Below are positions 8,549-16,786 of a stretch of DNA of 64,000 nucleotides, piece after piece. How positions within the stretch are numbered: position 1 is the stretch's first letter; each line of letters begins with the position of its first letter. Position numbers and translations under genes: made by a program. The DNA comes from Pseudomonas viridiflava. GTDB lineage: Bacteria > Pseudomonadota > Gammaproteobacteria > Pseudomonadales > Pseudomonadaceae. The stretch is from positions 124,001-188,000 of the forward strand of contig NZ_UWFN01000285.1 of NCBI RefSeq assembly GCF_900602065.1, read 5' to 3'. A model generated the notes under the pieces. It saw only the letters and a program-made list of their open reading frames with translations. It made no database searches and was not told the origin of the DNA.

Positions 8549-9229
8549 CTAAATTCCGATAGTTTTTACTTGGGACAGACCGATACTTTGGCCGCCGGCC
8601 AGATTGAGTACCATTTCTGCACCGTTAACCCCGGTCGTTACGCTATTGACCGTTGCAGGGAGGTAAGTCGCCAACGAAGTCGACTTGCCTTCCAGAGAAC
8701 CGTTAGCCACGAAGCTGTAGTTGCCTGCAGCCACTTTTTCACCGGCTTCATTAGTGCCGTCCCAGGTGAAACTTGCGTTACCGGCAGACTGGGTGCCCAT
8801 GTCAATGGTCTTGACCAGGTTCAACTGCGGGTCATAAATCTTCACAGTTGTGACCGAACTCGCCGACGGCACAACGACCGAACCGGTCATGCCTTTGGTG
8901 GTATCGACGGTGGTCGAACCGGCATTGACGATGACCGAACGCCCAACCAGCGAAGACGCCTGCAGTGCTTGCGACGATTGATACAGGCCAGCAATGCTGT
9001 CAACTGTCGTCGTCAGGTTCTGCATGCTTTCCAGGCTGCTGAACTGCGCCAACTGGGCAACGAACTCACCGTTGTCTTGTGGCTCCAGCGGGTTCTGGTT
9101 TTTCATCTGGGTAACCAGCAACTGCAGGAAAGCATCTTTGCCCAGCGCGTCATTCTTCGACGAAGAAGATGCGGCAGGGTTTTGCAATTTATTTACAAAA
9201 TTCGTTGATACATCGTTTTCAATGGCCAT
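8549..9229 (-). CDS. flgD: Hook-capping scaffold protein FlgD
   Basis: Assembles at the growing hook tip to guide FlgE polymerisation and is then discarded. The N-terminal family segment is GKDAFLQLLVTQMKNQNPLEPQDNGEFVAQLAQFSSLE. The C-terminal half has the FlgD Ig-like region (VKTIDMGTQSAGNASFTWDG, then AAGNYSFVANG). Length 226 is normal. It sits 15 bases after flgC and 28 bases before flgE. Confidence 0.96.
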   Translation of the reverse strand: MAIENDVSTNFVNKLQNPAASSSSKNDALGKDAFLQLLVTQMKNQNPLEPQDNGEFVAQLAQFSSLESMQNLTTTVDSIAGLYQSSQALQASSLVGRSVIVNAGSTTVDTTKGMTGSVVVPSASSVTTVKIYDPQLNLVKTIDMGTQSAGNASFTWDGTNEAGEKVAAGNYSFVANGSLEGKSTSLATYLPATVNSVTTGVNGAEMVLNLAGGQSIGLSQVKTIGI

Positions 9230-9244
9230 GTTGTTCGCCTTTTA

Positions 9245-9685
9245 TCACTGACCGAGGGTCAGGACCTTCTGCATCATTGATTTGGCGGTATTCATGATTT
9301 CCGCGTTGGTCTGGAACGAACGACTGGCAGAAATCATATCGGCCATTTCTTCAACGACGTTCACGTTCGGGTAGTACACGTAGCCATTGCCATCGGCAGA
9401 CGGGTGGTTGGGCTCGTAGCGTGCTTCCAGGTTGGAGGCATCTTCAATAATGCCGTTTACCTGAACGCCCTGCCCGGCTTCGCCCTGCTCTTGAAACAGC
9501 GAACCGCCGCCTTGCTGGCTTTGCTGGAAAACCGTCGCGAACACCGGGTGACGGGCGCGATAGGTTTGATCCATGCTCGAAGACACGGTTTCGGCGTTGG
9601 CGATGTTACTGGCGGTGGTATTCAAACGAGTGGTTTGAGCACTCATGCCGCTACCGGCAATATTGAAGACGTTGGCTAGAGACAT
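9245..9685 (-). CDS. flgC: Proximal rod protein FlgC
   Basis: Rod subunit of the basal body. N-terminal NIAGSGMSAQTTRLNTTASNIANAET is the rod signature. The C-terminal segment NVNVVEEMADMISASRSFQTNAEIMNTAK is the usual FlgC end. The 146-residue length is normal. It starts 3 bases after the flgB stop, indicating tight co-translation. Confidence 0.97.
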   Translation of the reverse strand: MSLANVFNIAGSGMSAQTTRLNTTASNIANAETVSSSMDQTYRARHPVFATVFQQSQQGGGSLFQEQGEAGQGVQVNGIIEDASNLEARYEPNHPSADGNGYVYYPNVNVVEEMADMISASRSFQTNAEIMNTAKSMMQKVLTLGQ

Positions 9686-9688
9686 GAA

Positions 9689-10096
9689 TTACTCTCCGCG
9701 AAGGGCTGCAACCAGCCCTTTGAATTTACTGTTGAGCAGGGTAAAGCTGGCCTGGAAACCCACGGAGTTCTCCGCGTAGTTGGCGCCTTCAACCTGAGCG
9801 TCTACGGTGTTCTGATCCAGCGACGGAGCAGACGGTGTGCGGTACATCAAGGTACCGTCTGTGTTGCCCAGGCCTTCAGCTTCGATATGACGGTTATTGG
9901 TCATGTTCAGGCCAAACTTGCCGTTTTTTGCCTTGTCGCTTTCTGCGGCCAGCACGGACGAGAAGTCCAGATCGCGGGCCTTGTAGTTAGGCGTATCGGC
10001 GTTGGTGATGTTGTTGGCAAGCACTTCGGCACGCTGAGCGCGAAAGCTCAGTGCCTTTTCGTGAATGCCTAGCGCTTTATCGAAGCTGATGCTCAT
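9689..10096 (-). CDS. flgB: Proximal rod protein FlgB
   Basis: First rod subunit and first gene of the flgBCDE operon. The family pattern is seen at residues ~10-45 (GIHEKALSFRAQRAEVLANNITNADTPNYKARDLDF). The C-terminus (GFQASFTLLNSKFKGLVAALRGE) forms the second helix of the rod fold. Length 135 is normal. A sigma-54 promoter lies about 47 bases upstream. Confidence 0.97.
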   Translation of the reverse strand: MSISFDKALGIHEKALSFRAQRAEVLANNITNADTPNYKARDLDFSSVLAAESDKAKNGKFGLNMTNNRHIEAEGLGNTDGTLMYRTPSAPSLDQNTVDAQVEGANYAENSVGFQASFTLLNSKFKGLVAALRGE

Positions 10097-10142
10097 TTCG
10101 GGAAACCTTTACCGGTTGACCAGATTTTCTTGATAGAGACAT

Positions 10143-10158
10143 AGCAATCAGCGTGCCA
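10143..10158 (-). promoter_or_regulatory. Sigma-54 promoter for flgBCDE
   Basis: The minus strand reads TGGCACGCTGATTGCT, a full match to TGGCACG-N4-TTGCW. Transcription would start near 10132, about 36 bases before flgB. In P. aeruginosa this operon is a FleR/sigma-54 target. Confidence 0.85.
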
Positions 10159-10300
10159 ACCTGAGAAACGCCGTGTTTCAAGGGGTTGCCGGGATGGCAG
10201 GCAGTGGCAATGCCAGAAAAGCGGCAAGTCATTTCCGCTGGAAGTGGCATAAGCGGCAAGGTGAACGCCGTAAAGTTGCCAGTTTCCGTTCAGACAGACC

Positions 10301-10388
10301 GCATCATCGTTTTTCGCGAGCAAGCTCGGCTCCCACAGGCTTAGCGCTGCCCGCCGGAGCCGAACTTGCTCGCGAAAAACGATGATGC
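10301..10388. repeat. 33-bp near-perfect palindrome, REP-type
   Basis: Arms 10301-10333 and 10356-10388 are reverse complements at 32 of 33 positions, around a 22-base loop. The core TTTTTCGCGAGCAAG resembles intergenic repeats common in Pseudomonas. It sits between flgB and cheR. There is no T-run, so it is not a standard terminator. Confidence 0.8.
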
Positions 10389-10440
10389 GATATGCCGGTT
10401 GGACTGTGGGCAGCGTCAAAACAGCAAATTGCCGCCTCTA

Positions 10441-10570
10441 ATCAAACAACATGCAAATTACTGGATTGAAATGCTTTTTCTGTAGGAGCTGCCGAAGGCT
10501 GCGAAGCATTTATCCTGACACACCGCGATCGCAGCCTTCGGCAGCTCCTACAGGCCACATGTTTGCCGCA
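10441..10570. repeat. 130-bp REP doublet (copy 1 of 2 in the window)
   Basis: An inverted pair (CTGTAGGAGCTGCCGAAGGC and its complement, roughly 10480-10553) is embedded in flanks that also match a second copy at 58506-58635. Both copies are 130 bases long and begin ATCAAACAACAT. The shared flanks mean the mobile or duplicated unit is larger than the palindrome itself. Confidence 0.85.
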
Positions 10571-10611
10571 AGGCAGCGTGCTGCCATGGACACAGGGGCA
10601 GCGCCCAACAA

Positions 10612-10634
10612 AAAAGAGACCCGAAGGTCTCTTC
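10612..10634 (-). terminator. Terminator of the cheV-cheR unit
   Basis: The stem AGAGACC / GGTCTCT (loop CGAA) lies 18 bases beyond the cheR stop and is followed on the minus strand by TTTTTT. Confidence 0.85.
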
Positions 10635-10652
10635 TTTAAACAGCACAGATGC

Positions 10653-11480
10653 TTATTTAGCCTGGTAAATAATCCCCGGGCTGCACTGCACCATCTGGTA
10701 GTGATCCGGCAAACCGTTCAACGCCTCGGAAGCACCCAGGAACAGATAGCCACCCGGCTTGAGCGTGCCGTGAATGCGCAGCAGGATGTCTTTCTTCACC
10801 TCGGCCGAAAAATAGATCAGCACGTTGCGGCAAAAGACGATATCGAACTTGCCCAGACTCGCATAGCTGTCGAGCAGGTTGAAGGCGCGGAACTCGACCC
10901 GACTCTTGATCGGCGCCTTCACAACCCAACGCCCCGGCGACTTGACGTCGAAATAGCGCTGAAGCCGATCTGGAGACAAGCCTCGCCCGATCGCCAGGCT
11001 GTCGTATTCGCCTGACTTGCAGTTGGTGAGCATCAGACCCGATAGATCGGTGGCAACAATCTGCGCGCCAGATTTAAGCTGGCCAGGATTACTGCGCTCG
11101 AACTCGTCGATGGTCATCGACAGCGAGTACGGTTCCTGCCCCGAAGAACAGGCTGCCGACCAAATGCGCAGACGCTGACCGGGGGCAGCCTTGATCGCCT
11201 CCGGCAGAACCTTGTTCTTCATGACCTCAAACGGATAGGTATCGCGAAACCACAAGGTCTCGTTAGTCGTCATCGCATCCACCACTTGCTCACGCAAACC
11301 GCTGCGTGGCTGTGTCTGGATACGTTGAATCAACTCACCAAGCGTCTTGATGCCGTTTTGTTCCATCAACTTGTTGAGGCGACTGGAAACCAGGTACTGC
11401 TTGTTTTCACCCAAAAGGATGCCACAGGCTTTTTCCAAAAATACCCGGAACTGCTCGAAATCCAAATTACCCGTAGCCAA
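10653..11480 (-). CDS. cheR: Chemotaxis protein methyltransferase CheR
   Basis: Adds methyl groups from S-adenosylmethionine to glutamates of chemoreceptors, setting adaptation. An N-terminal helical domain (FRVFLEKACGILLGENKQYLVSSR) precedes the SAM-binding domain. Its glycine-poor motif I is IWSAACSSGQEPYS, and FDIVFCRNVLIYF is the typical CheR motif. A TTG start at 11480 is preferred because GAGAGG lies about 7 bases before it and gives the usual 275 residues. An ATG at 11510 would add ten residues with no better ribosome site. It lies 44 bases after cheV. Confidence 0.94.
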   Translation of the reverse strand: MATGNLDFEQFRVFLEKACGILLGENKQYLVSSRLNKLMEQNGIKTLGELIQRIQTQPRSGLREQVVDAMTTNETLWFRDTYPFEVMKNKVLPEAIKAAPGQRLRIWSAACSSGQEPYSLSMTIDEFERSNPGQLKSGAQIVATDLSGLMLTNCKSGEYDSLAIGRGLSPDRLQRYFDVKSPGRWVVKAPIKSRVEFRAFNLLDSYASLGKFDIVFCRNVLIYFSAEVKKDILLRIHGTLKPGGYLFLGASEALNGLPDHYQMVQCSPGIIYQAK

Positions 11481-11524
11481 AATGCCGCCTCTCAAATCAT
11501 GTAAAACCACCAGGAGCGACGCCC

Positions 11525-12457
11525 CTAGCTGATGTCCGCTGCCTTGATTCTGTCAACAACCCGCGCCGCCAGATCATCAGGCCGGAATTTGGCGAGGAAG
11601 TCATCCGCACCGACCTTCTTCACCATAGCCTGATTGAACACACCCGACAGGGAAGTGTGCAAAACGATGTGCAATTTTTGCATCCGGGGATCGTTACGAA
11701 TCTCGGAGGTAAGCGTGTAACCGTCCATTTCCGGCATCTCAATGTCGGAAATCATCATCAAAAACTCTTCTTCCGGCTTCTTGCCCTCAGCGACGATCTG
11801 CTTCAGATACTCCAAAGCCTGACGACCATCGTTGAGCGCGACCACTTCCACACCCACAGTCTGCAGGCAGCGGCTCACCTGTTTGCGTGCCACTGAGGAG
11901 TCATCCACGGTCAGCACCCGCAGAGAAATAGCCTTGTGGTGGGTCTCTTCATCGATCACGCCAACGGAAACGGATTCCGACATTGGCGCGACTTCGGCGA
12001 GAATTTTCTCGACGTCGATGATTTCCACCAACTGGTTATCGACCCGCGTTACAGCCGTCAGGTAGTGATCGCGGCCGGTGCCCTTGGGTGGCGGATGGAT
12101 CTCTTCCCAGTTCATGTTCACGATGCGCTCAACCGAGTCCACCAGAAAACCCTGAACCTTGGTGTTGTACTCAGTGATGATCACGAACGCGTTATCAATC
12201 GACATCTGCCCTGGCAAACCGGTCGCCATGGCCAGGTCGAGAATAGGGATCGTGCCGCCACGAATATTTGCCACGCCCCGAACGATTCGACTGGATTTAG
12301 GCATCACGGTGAGCTTGGGGCATTGCAGCACCTCCTTCACCTTGAAAACGTTAATCCCGTAAAGCTGTTTGCCGTTGAGACGGAACAACAACAGCTCAAG
12401 GCGATTCTGCCCAACCAGCTGCGTACGCTGGTTAACTGAATCCATTACACCGGCCAT
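11525..12457 (-). CDS. cheV: Chemotaxis coupling protein CheV (CheW domain plus receiver)
   Basis: Couples receptors to CheA and may act as a phosphate sink in adaptation. Residues ~15-165 form a CheW domain (LFRLNGKQLYGINVFKVKEVLQ, then GVANIRGGTIPILDL). Residues ~180-305 form a receiver domain with the acidic pair in VLTVDDSS, the phospho-acceptor Asp in MISDIEMPEMDG and the conserved Lys in DDFLAKFRPDDLA. Length 310 is normal. It is transcribed divergently from flgA and with cheR, as in P. aeruginosa. Confidence 0.96.
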   Translation of the reverse strand: MAGVMDSVNQRTQLVGQNRLELLLFRLNGKQLYGINVFKVKEVLQCPKLTVMPKSSRIVRGVANIRGGTIPILDLAMATGLPGQMSIDNAFVIITEYNTKVQGFLVDSVERIVNMNWEEIHPPPKGTGRDHYLTAVTRVDNQLVEIIDVEKILAEVAPMSESVSVGVIDEETHHKAISLRVLTVDDSSVARKQVSRCLQTVGVEVVALNDGRQALEYLKQIVAEGKKPEEEFLMMISDIEMPEMDGYTLTSEIRNDPRMQKLHIVLHTSLSGVFNQAMVKKVGADDFLAKFRPDDLAARVVDRIKAADIS

Positions 12458-12509
12458 GCTGCGACTCCCCTATCAAAGTAACCATCGCCACAGCACCTGA
12501 TCAGGTAAG

Positions 12510-12525
12510 CGGCACGGGCCTTGCT
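12510..12525 (+). promoter_or_regulatory. Sigma-54 promoter for flgA
   Basis: CGGCACGGGCCTTGCT matches GGCACG-N4-TTGCW with exact spacing. The predicted start of transcription falls at about 12535-12537, at or next to the flgA start codon, leaving almost no leader. Confidence 0.7.
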
Positions 12526-12536
12526 TTTTATACGTC

Positions 12537-13295
12537 ATGAATGCAAAAACGACAATTTCCCGACACACGATTTTCAAGAACCGCAGCCTGCTTTGTTCGT
12601 TGGCCCTGCTGTGCCTGACAACCTTGGCGAATTACAGCCGGGCCGACAGTTTTACAATGCCTGAACAGCTTATCGGCGTCACTCAGGGGTTTCTTGAATT
12701 CACAGTTGAAGACTATTTGGCGACCAGTCAGATCGAAGGTCGCTTTGAAATTGAAGTACGGCAACTGGACCCGCGTCTGCGCATGCCGCTCTGTGACAAG
12801 GAATTGACAGCCAGCCTCGAAAGCCCGCGACCTGTGGGCCGCGTCACAACGCGCGTACGCTGCGAAGGCTCGTCGCCATGGACCGTATTCGTACCCGCTC
12901 AAGTGCGCCTGTTCCGCAACGTCGTCACCGCCGTCAGACCGCTCAAGCGCGACGCGATCGTGACAGAGCAGGACATTGCAATGCGCGAGCGAGACATCGG
13001 CCTGCTGGGCCAAGGCTTTCTGTCTGCCGAAGATCAGGCCGTGGGGCAGAAAATCCTCCGACCAATGGTCATCGATCAAATCATTGCGCCCAATTTTCTG
13101 GAGCAGCCGCAGATGGTGCGCAAAGGCGACCAGGTGGTGATTACTGCGCGAAGCGGCTCCATTGCTGTACGAATGCCCGGCGAAGCACTCTCCGACGGGA
13201 CTTTCAACGAGCAGATACGGGTGCGCAACCTCAATTCCAAACGAATCATAAAGGCCAACATTACCGGCCCGGGACAGGTGGAGGCACCTATGTGA
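12537..13295 (+). CDS. flgA: P-ring assembly chaperone FlgA
   Basis: Periplasmic chaperone for FlgI assembly. The first ~36 residues look like a signal peptide (RSLLCSLALLCLTTLANYSRA). The C-terminal SAF/FlgA domain is clear (VRPLKRDAIVTEQDIAMRERDIG, then MVRKGDQVVITARSGSIAV). Length 252 is within family range. No Shine-Dalgarno sequence is visible before ATG 12537, and the sigma-54 promoter ends only 11 bases upstream, so the start or the leader is unusual. It heads the plus-strand flgA-M-N-Z group. Confidence 0.93.
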   Translation: MNAKTTISRHTIFKNRSLLCSLALLCLTTLANYSRADSFTMPEQLIGVTQGFLEFTVEDYLATSQIEGRFEIEVRQLDPRLRMPLCDKELTASLESPRPVGRVTTRVRCEGSSPWTVFVPAQVRLFRNVVTAVRPLKRDAIVTEQDIAMRERDIGLLGQGFLSAEDQAVGQKILRPMVIDQIIAPNFLEQPQMVRKGDQVVITARSGSIAVRMPGEALSDGTFNEQIRVRNLNSKRIIKANITGPGQVEAPM

Positions 13296-13404
13296 CCTGA
13301 GAGAACGCTGGCGTCAAACGCTTGTTTTTCCTAGACTGCGAAACAATGTCTGCGGTTTGAGGTCCATTTCTGCGCATATCGCAAATGGATTTCACTTAGC
13401 AGGC

Positions 13405-13431
13405 TAAAGTTTTTCTGCATTTGGTCGAAAC
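13405..13431 (+). promoter_or_regulatory. Sigma-28 (FliA) promoter for flgMN
   Basis: TAAA (13405-13408), 15 bases, then GTCGAAAC (13424-13431) matches TAAA-N15-GCCGATAA at the -35 and 5 of 8 bases at the -10. It lies 36 bases before flgM. FliA control of flgM is known in Pseudomonas. Confidence 0.65.
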
Positions 13432-13467
13432 CATGGCAAGCGTCCAAACACCAGAGGAGTTTCTATC

Positions 13468-13785
13468 ATGGTAATCGACTTCAACCGACTCAATAGTGGT
13501 AACGCAGTAAGCGGCACATCCCGTACAGGTAGCGCCAAAGAAGCAGGCAAGGCAGATGCAACGGTTGCGACCGCAGCATCAGAAAAAACCAGCAGCACCG
13601 GTGAATCCGTAAAGCTGAGCAGTGAGGCTCAACAGTTGCAAAAGATCACTGATAAGTTGGGCGACCTGCCGACCGTCAACAGCGCCCGTGTGGCAGAGTT
13701 GAAACTGGCAATCGCCAATGGCAGCTATCAAGTGGACAGCAACCGTGTAGCCAGCAAGCTGCTTAATTTCGAAGCTCAGCGCTAG
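13468..13785 (+). CDS. flgM: Anti-sigma-28 factor FlgM
   Basis: Binds FliA (sigma-28) until the hook is finished and FlgM is exported. The N-terminal ~50 residues are flexible and rich in Ser, Thr and Ala. The C-terminal half, from SVKLSSEAQQLQKI to VASKLLNFE, is the sigma-binding region. Length 105 is normal. GAGGAG lies just before the start. It is followed by flgN after 49 bases. Confidence 0.95.
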   Translation: MVIDFNRLNSGNAVSGTSRTGSAKEAGKADATVATAASEKTSSTGESVKLSSEAQQLQKITDKLGDLPTVNSARVAELKLAIANGSYQVDSNRVASKLLNFEAQR

Positions 13786-13834
13786 CCCAACGCTCGCGCT
13801 GGATCTTCTGGACGCTTAAAAACCAGAGCATGCG

Positions 13835-14299
13835 ATGCAAGACACTACTTTGCTCCAACTGATGATCGACGATATGGTCCCTGCCCAGCAGTTGCTGGAA
13901 ATTCTGCAGGCCGAATCTCTCGCCCTCCACGGCCGCGACATGGTCGAAATGGAGCATGTGCTTGCCAAAAAGCAGGCACTGGTGATTTTGCTTGAGCAAC
14001 ATGGCCGCAAGCGCAGCCAGATTCTCAGCGGATTGGGATTGAGTCAGGATCGTCAGGGCCTCAGCACACTCGCCGACAACTCGTCAGTAGGCGAGCAATT
14101 GATGAAGGCCGGAGACGAGTTGAGCGCATTGATTAATCAGTGCCAGCAACTCAACACTCAAAACGGCAGTTCTATCCAGATGCAGCAGGCCTCTACTGCG
14201 CATCAATTACGGATACTGACCGGCGATATGCCCACGCTGTATGACAGCCGGGGATCGACATCGGGACGTGCAAAGCCACGTCCGTTAAGCCAAGCGTAG
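13835..14299 (+). CDS. flgN: Flagellar export chaperone FlgN
   Basis: Cytoplasmic chaperone for the hook-filament junction proteins FlgK and FlgL. It is a short, largely helical protein (154 residues) with the family pattern LLQLMIDDMVPAQQLLEILQAE near the N-terminus and ALSALINQCQQLN-like segments later. Position directly after flgM is the conserved one. Sequence conservation is low in this family, so the call leans on length, helicity and neighbours. Confidence 0.9.
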   Translation: MQDTTLLQLMIDDMVPAQQLLEILQAESLALHGRDMVEMEHVLAKKQALVILLEQHGRKRSQILSGLGLSQDRQGLSTLADNSSVGEQLMKAGDELSALINQCQQLNTQNGSSIQMQQASTAHQLRILTGDMPTLYDSRGSTSGRAKPRPLSQA

Positions 14300-14381
14300 T
14301 TTTCTGTATCAAGGCGCTTTGCATGCTGGCAAAATGCCTGTCATTGCGTTGCTGTCGTATTTTGCCTGGAGATGGAAAAAA

Positions 14382-15128
14382 GTGAATGGCTCAAGTGCGG
14401 AAGATGCTCCGCAGCCCCCGAAGGTACTCGATACGCCTTTGGAAATTGCCGCCAACTTGCGGCTGCTACTTGAAAGTCATGATCCTCTGATCATTACTTT
14501 TCATGAGCGTACCCAGCGCTTTCAGAGCTATCTGATCGAGGTCAACCGCGAAAGCGATGTCATTGCCCTCGACGAAATGATCCCTCGTGACGGCGAAAAA
14601 TTCCTGGCCAATGGCGAAGCTTACCGGGTCGAAGGCTTCCATGATGGTGTACGTATCGCGTGGGAAAGCAGCGCGCAGATGACCATTCATGAGGCCGACG
14701 GTGAGCGTTTCTACCGCGGCCCTATGCCTGCGGAAGTCATTTACCATCAACGTCGCAACGCGTTCCGCGCGGCATTGAAGCTCGCCCAGTTGGTCAGCGT
14801 CGAGATGGGCGGCGACCGGCTCAAGTTTCCGCTAAGCGGCAAACTGCTGGATATTTCGGCGACCGGCTGCAAGCTTCGCTTTGAAGGTGACGTTTCCGAG
14901 CGCATGCAATTGGGCCAGGTGTACGAGCGTTTTGTGGCTCAGTTGCCGTTTGGCACCATGACTGCTCCGGTTGAATTGCGCTATCTGCACTTCGAAGAAA
15001 GGGTCAACACGACGTTTGCCGGGATTCGCTTTCACAACATGAGCGGGCTGGTGCAACGTCAGGTTGAGCGTTTCGTGTACCAACTGCAGCGAGAAGCGCG
15101 TCGCTTCGACAAGGACGACGACTTCTGA
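14382..15128 (+). CDS. flgZ: PilZ-domain c-di-GMP flagellar brake FlgZ/YcgR
   Basis: Binds c-di-GMP and slows flagellar rotation. The N-terminal YcgR domain spans ~20-120 (LLLESHDPLIITFHERTQRFQSYLIEV). The PilZ domain follows, with both nucleotide-binding motifs: RRNAFR at ~128 and DISATG at ~158. The open frame reaches back to 14319, but a GTG at 14382 with GGAGATGG just before it gives 248 residues, the usual size. It closes the flgA-M-N-Z group, as in P. aeruginosa, and is followed by a strong terminator. Confidence 0.92.
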   Translation: MNGSSAEDAPQPPKVLDTPLEIAANLRLLLESHDPLIITFHERTQRFQSYLIEVNRESDVIALDEMIPRDGEKFLANGEAYRVEGFHDGVRIAWESSAQMTIHEADGERFYRGPMPAEVIYHQRRNAFRAALKLAQLVSVEMGGDRLKFPLSGKLLDISATGCKLRFEGDVSERMQLGQVYERFVAQLPFGTMTAPVELRYLHFEERVNTTFAGIRFHNMSGLVQRQVERFVYQLQREARRFDKDDDF

Positions 15129-15146
15129 CAGCGGTTTCAAGCTGTT

Positions 15147-15185
15147 AAAAAGGCGATTACGCGGTGAGCGTAATCGCCTTTTTTG
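15147..15185 (+). terminator. Terminator after flgZ
   Basis: The stem GGCGATTACGC / GCGTAATCGCC is followed by TTTTTTG, directly behind the flgZ stop. Confidence 0.92.
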
Positions 15186-15268
15186 TGGTTTGACCACAGA
15201 TCTCAATCTGAACTGACTTCCCCAAAAACCGAACCTTGTCCTGACCTTTTTTATAATCGCGCGCTGAC

Positions 15269-15358
15269 GTGGGACCGGCTTCAGCCGGGAAGGCTGCCTT
15301 GCTGGCAACATATATGCGTTGGCTGTGCCAGCCCAATCCCGGCTAAAGCCGGTTCCAC
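15269..15358. repeat. REP-type inverted pair
   Basis: Arms GTGGGACCGGCTTCAGCC (15269 onward) and the near complement ending GGCTAAAGCCGGTTCCAC (to 15358) lie in the gap between flgZ and the MFS gene. This repeat family differs from the ones at 10301, 10441 and 55565. Confidence 0.7.
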
Positions 15359-15361
15359 GAT

Positions 15362-16732
15362 CTAAGGCCGATTAATCTCTTCATCTTTCACATCCACCAC
15401 AGCCTCGTCTTGCGCCTTAGGCTCAACCGGCTGTTCAACTTCAGCCTCGGGTTCAGCCGCTGGCTCGACCGTGGTCTGCATCTGATCCTGGACCACTTGC
15501 TCATCAACCCGCGGGTCAAGCGCAACCACCAGTGGCGAACTGGACATGCTGTCTGGCATTGCGACGTGATGCAGTGGCGCGTCGTCCACCTGGTGCAAGT
15601 GAGTGACAGCTTTAGGGCGGATCAGGAACACCAGCGACAGTGACGTCAGACAGACGAAGGCATAAAGCATATTGCTGCCCAGCGCCTTCATCAGCGCACC
15701 GGCCGCCAGCGGACCGATACTGGCGCCGATACCAAAGGTCATCAGCAACATTGCCGTCAGCGATACCCTACGCTCGCCTTCAACGTGGTCATTGGCGAAA
15801 GCGACGGCCAGAGGATAAAGACTGAACTGAACCAGCGAAACCACAAACCCCACCAGAAACAAAACTTCCAGAGGCATGCTGGGCAGCACTGCCAACGGCA
15901 ACGCCACGACCGTCAACACGGCGGCAAAGGCTCGCATCAACTGAGCACGATCATAACGGTCAGAAAGAAGCCCCAATGGCCACTGAACCATCAGGCCGGC
16001 CAGAATACAGCACGCCATGAACATACCGACATGCTCGGTCGACAGCCCCTGTTGCGCTGCGTACAGGGGAGCCAGACCATAGAAAGCACCGACGATCAGC
16101 CCTGCCCCCAATACGGTCGTCAGCGACTGAGGCACCCGACTGATGAAGAACCGTGGCTCCAGAGGCGCGGGATGCAAGGGTGCCGGGTGAATACTACGGG
16201 TCATGGCCACAGGGACCAGACACAAGGCAAAACACATCGCTACCAGCATCAGCAGCTCTGGCCCCAACCCGGGGTGGACCACCAGGATCATCTGCCCCAG
16301 CACCAGCCCCATGTAGGACGCGATCATATAACCGCTGAAGACCATGCCACGCTGCTTGGGAGCTGCCTGTTCGTTCAACCAGCTCTCGATCACCATGTAT
16401 TGGCACATCATGCCCAGGCCCACGATCATCCGCAGGAACAGCCACACGGGCAGCCAGTCAATCAGCCCAAGACCCAGCACGGCTGCGCCGACAATACCCG
16501 CACAGGTCGCGTAGGCACGAATATGCCCGACACGCCCGATCAGCCGATGCCCTACTTTGCCACCCAGTACCAACCCCACATAGTTGGCGGCCATCAGCGC
16601 ACCGATCCACAGACCATCGACCTGATCAGCGGACAATCGCAAGGCAAGGTACGTACTCAGAAGACCGGAGCCGGTCAACATCATCAGGGAGGCGAAATAC
16701 AGACCCTGAAAAGACTTCCAGATTTGGCGCAT
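15362..16732 (-). CDS. MFS transporter, YcaD-like, with acidic C-terminal tail
   Basis: Inner-membrane transporter of the major facilitator superfamily; substrate unknown. Twelve hydrophobic segments can be traced through residues ~10-390. The MFS loop motifs are LVLGGKVGHRLIGRVGHIRAY after helix 2 and LLSDRYDRAQLMR in the second half. The last ~60 residues are cytoplasmic and very acidic (Glu/Pro/Val repeats such as EPAAEPEAEVEQPVEPK), which is longer than usual. It begins 54 bases after the glutamine-synthetase-like gene and is probably co-transcribed. Export or uptake of a gamma-glutamylated amine would fit that partner but is inference. Confidence 0.85.
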   Translation of the reverse strand: MRQIWKSFQGLYFASLMMLTGSGLLSTYLALRLSADQVDGLWIGALMAANYVGLVLGGKVGHRLIGRVGHIRAYATCAGIVGAAVLGLGLIDWLPVWLFLRMIVGLGMMCQYMVIESWLNEQAAPKQRGMVFSGYMIASYMGLVLGQMILVVHPGLGPELLMLVAMCFALCLVPVAMTRSIHPAPLHPAPLEPRFFISRVPQSLTTVLGAGLIVGAFYGLAPLYAAQQGLSTEHVGMFMACCILAGLMVQWPLGLLSDRYDRAQLMRAFAAVLTVVALPLAVLPSMPLEVLFLVGFVVSLVQFSLYPLAVAFANDHVEGERRVSLTAMLLMTFGIGASIGPLAAGALMKALGSNMLYAFVCLTSLSLVFLIRPKAVTHLHQVDDAPLHHVAMPDSMSSSPLVVALDPRVDEQVVQDQMQTTVEPAAEPEAEVEQPVEPKAQDEAVVDVKDEEINRP

Positions 16733-16786
16733 CGACTTTCCAAAAATAAGGAGTCGTCAGAATGGACGGCTCCGATAACACGACTC

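Noticed and set aside
13296..13404. Sigma-54 site before flgM
   Set aside because: No GG-N10-GC pair at proper spacing. The FliA-type site further down fits better.
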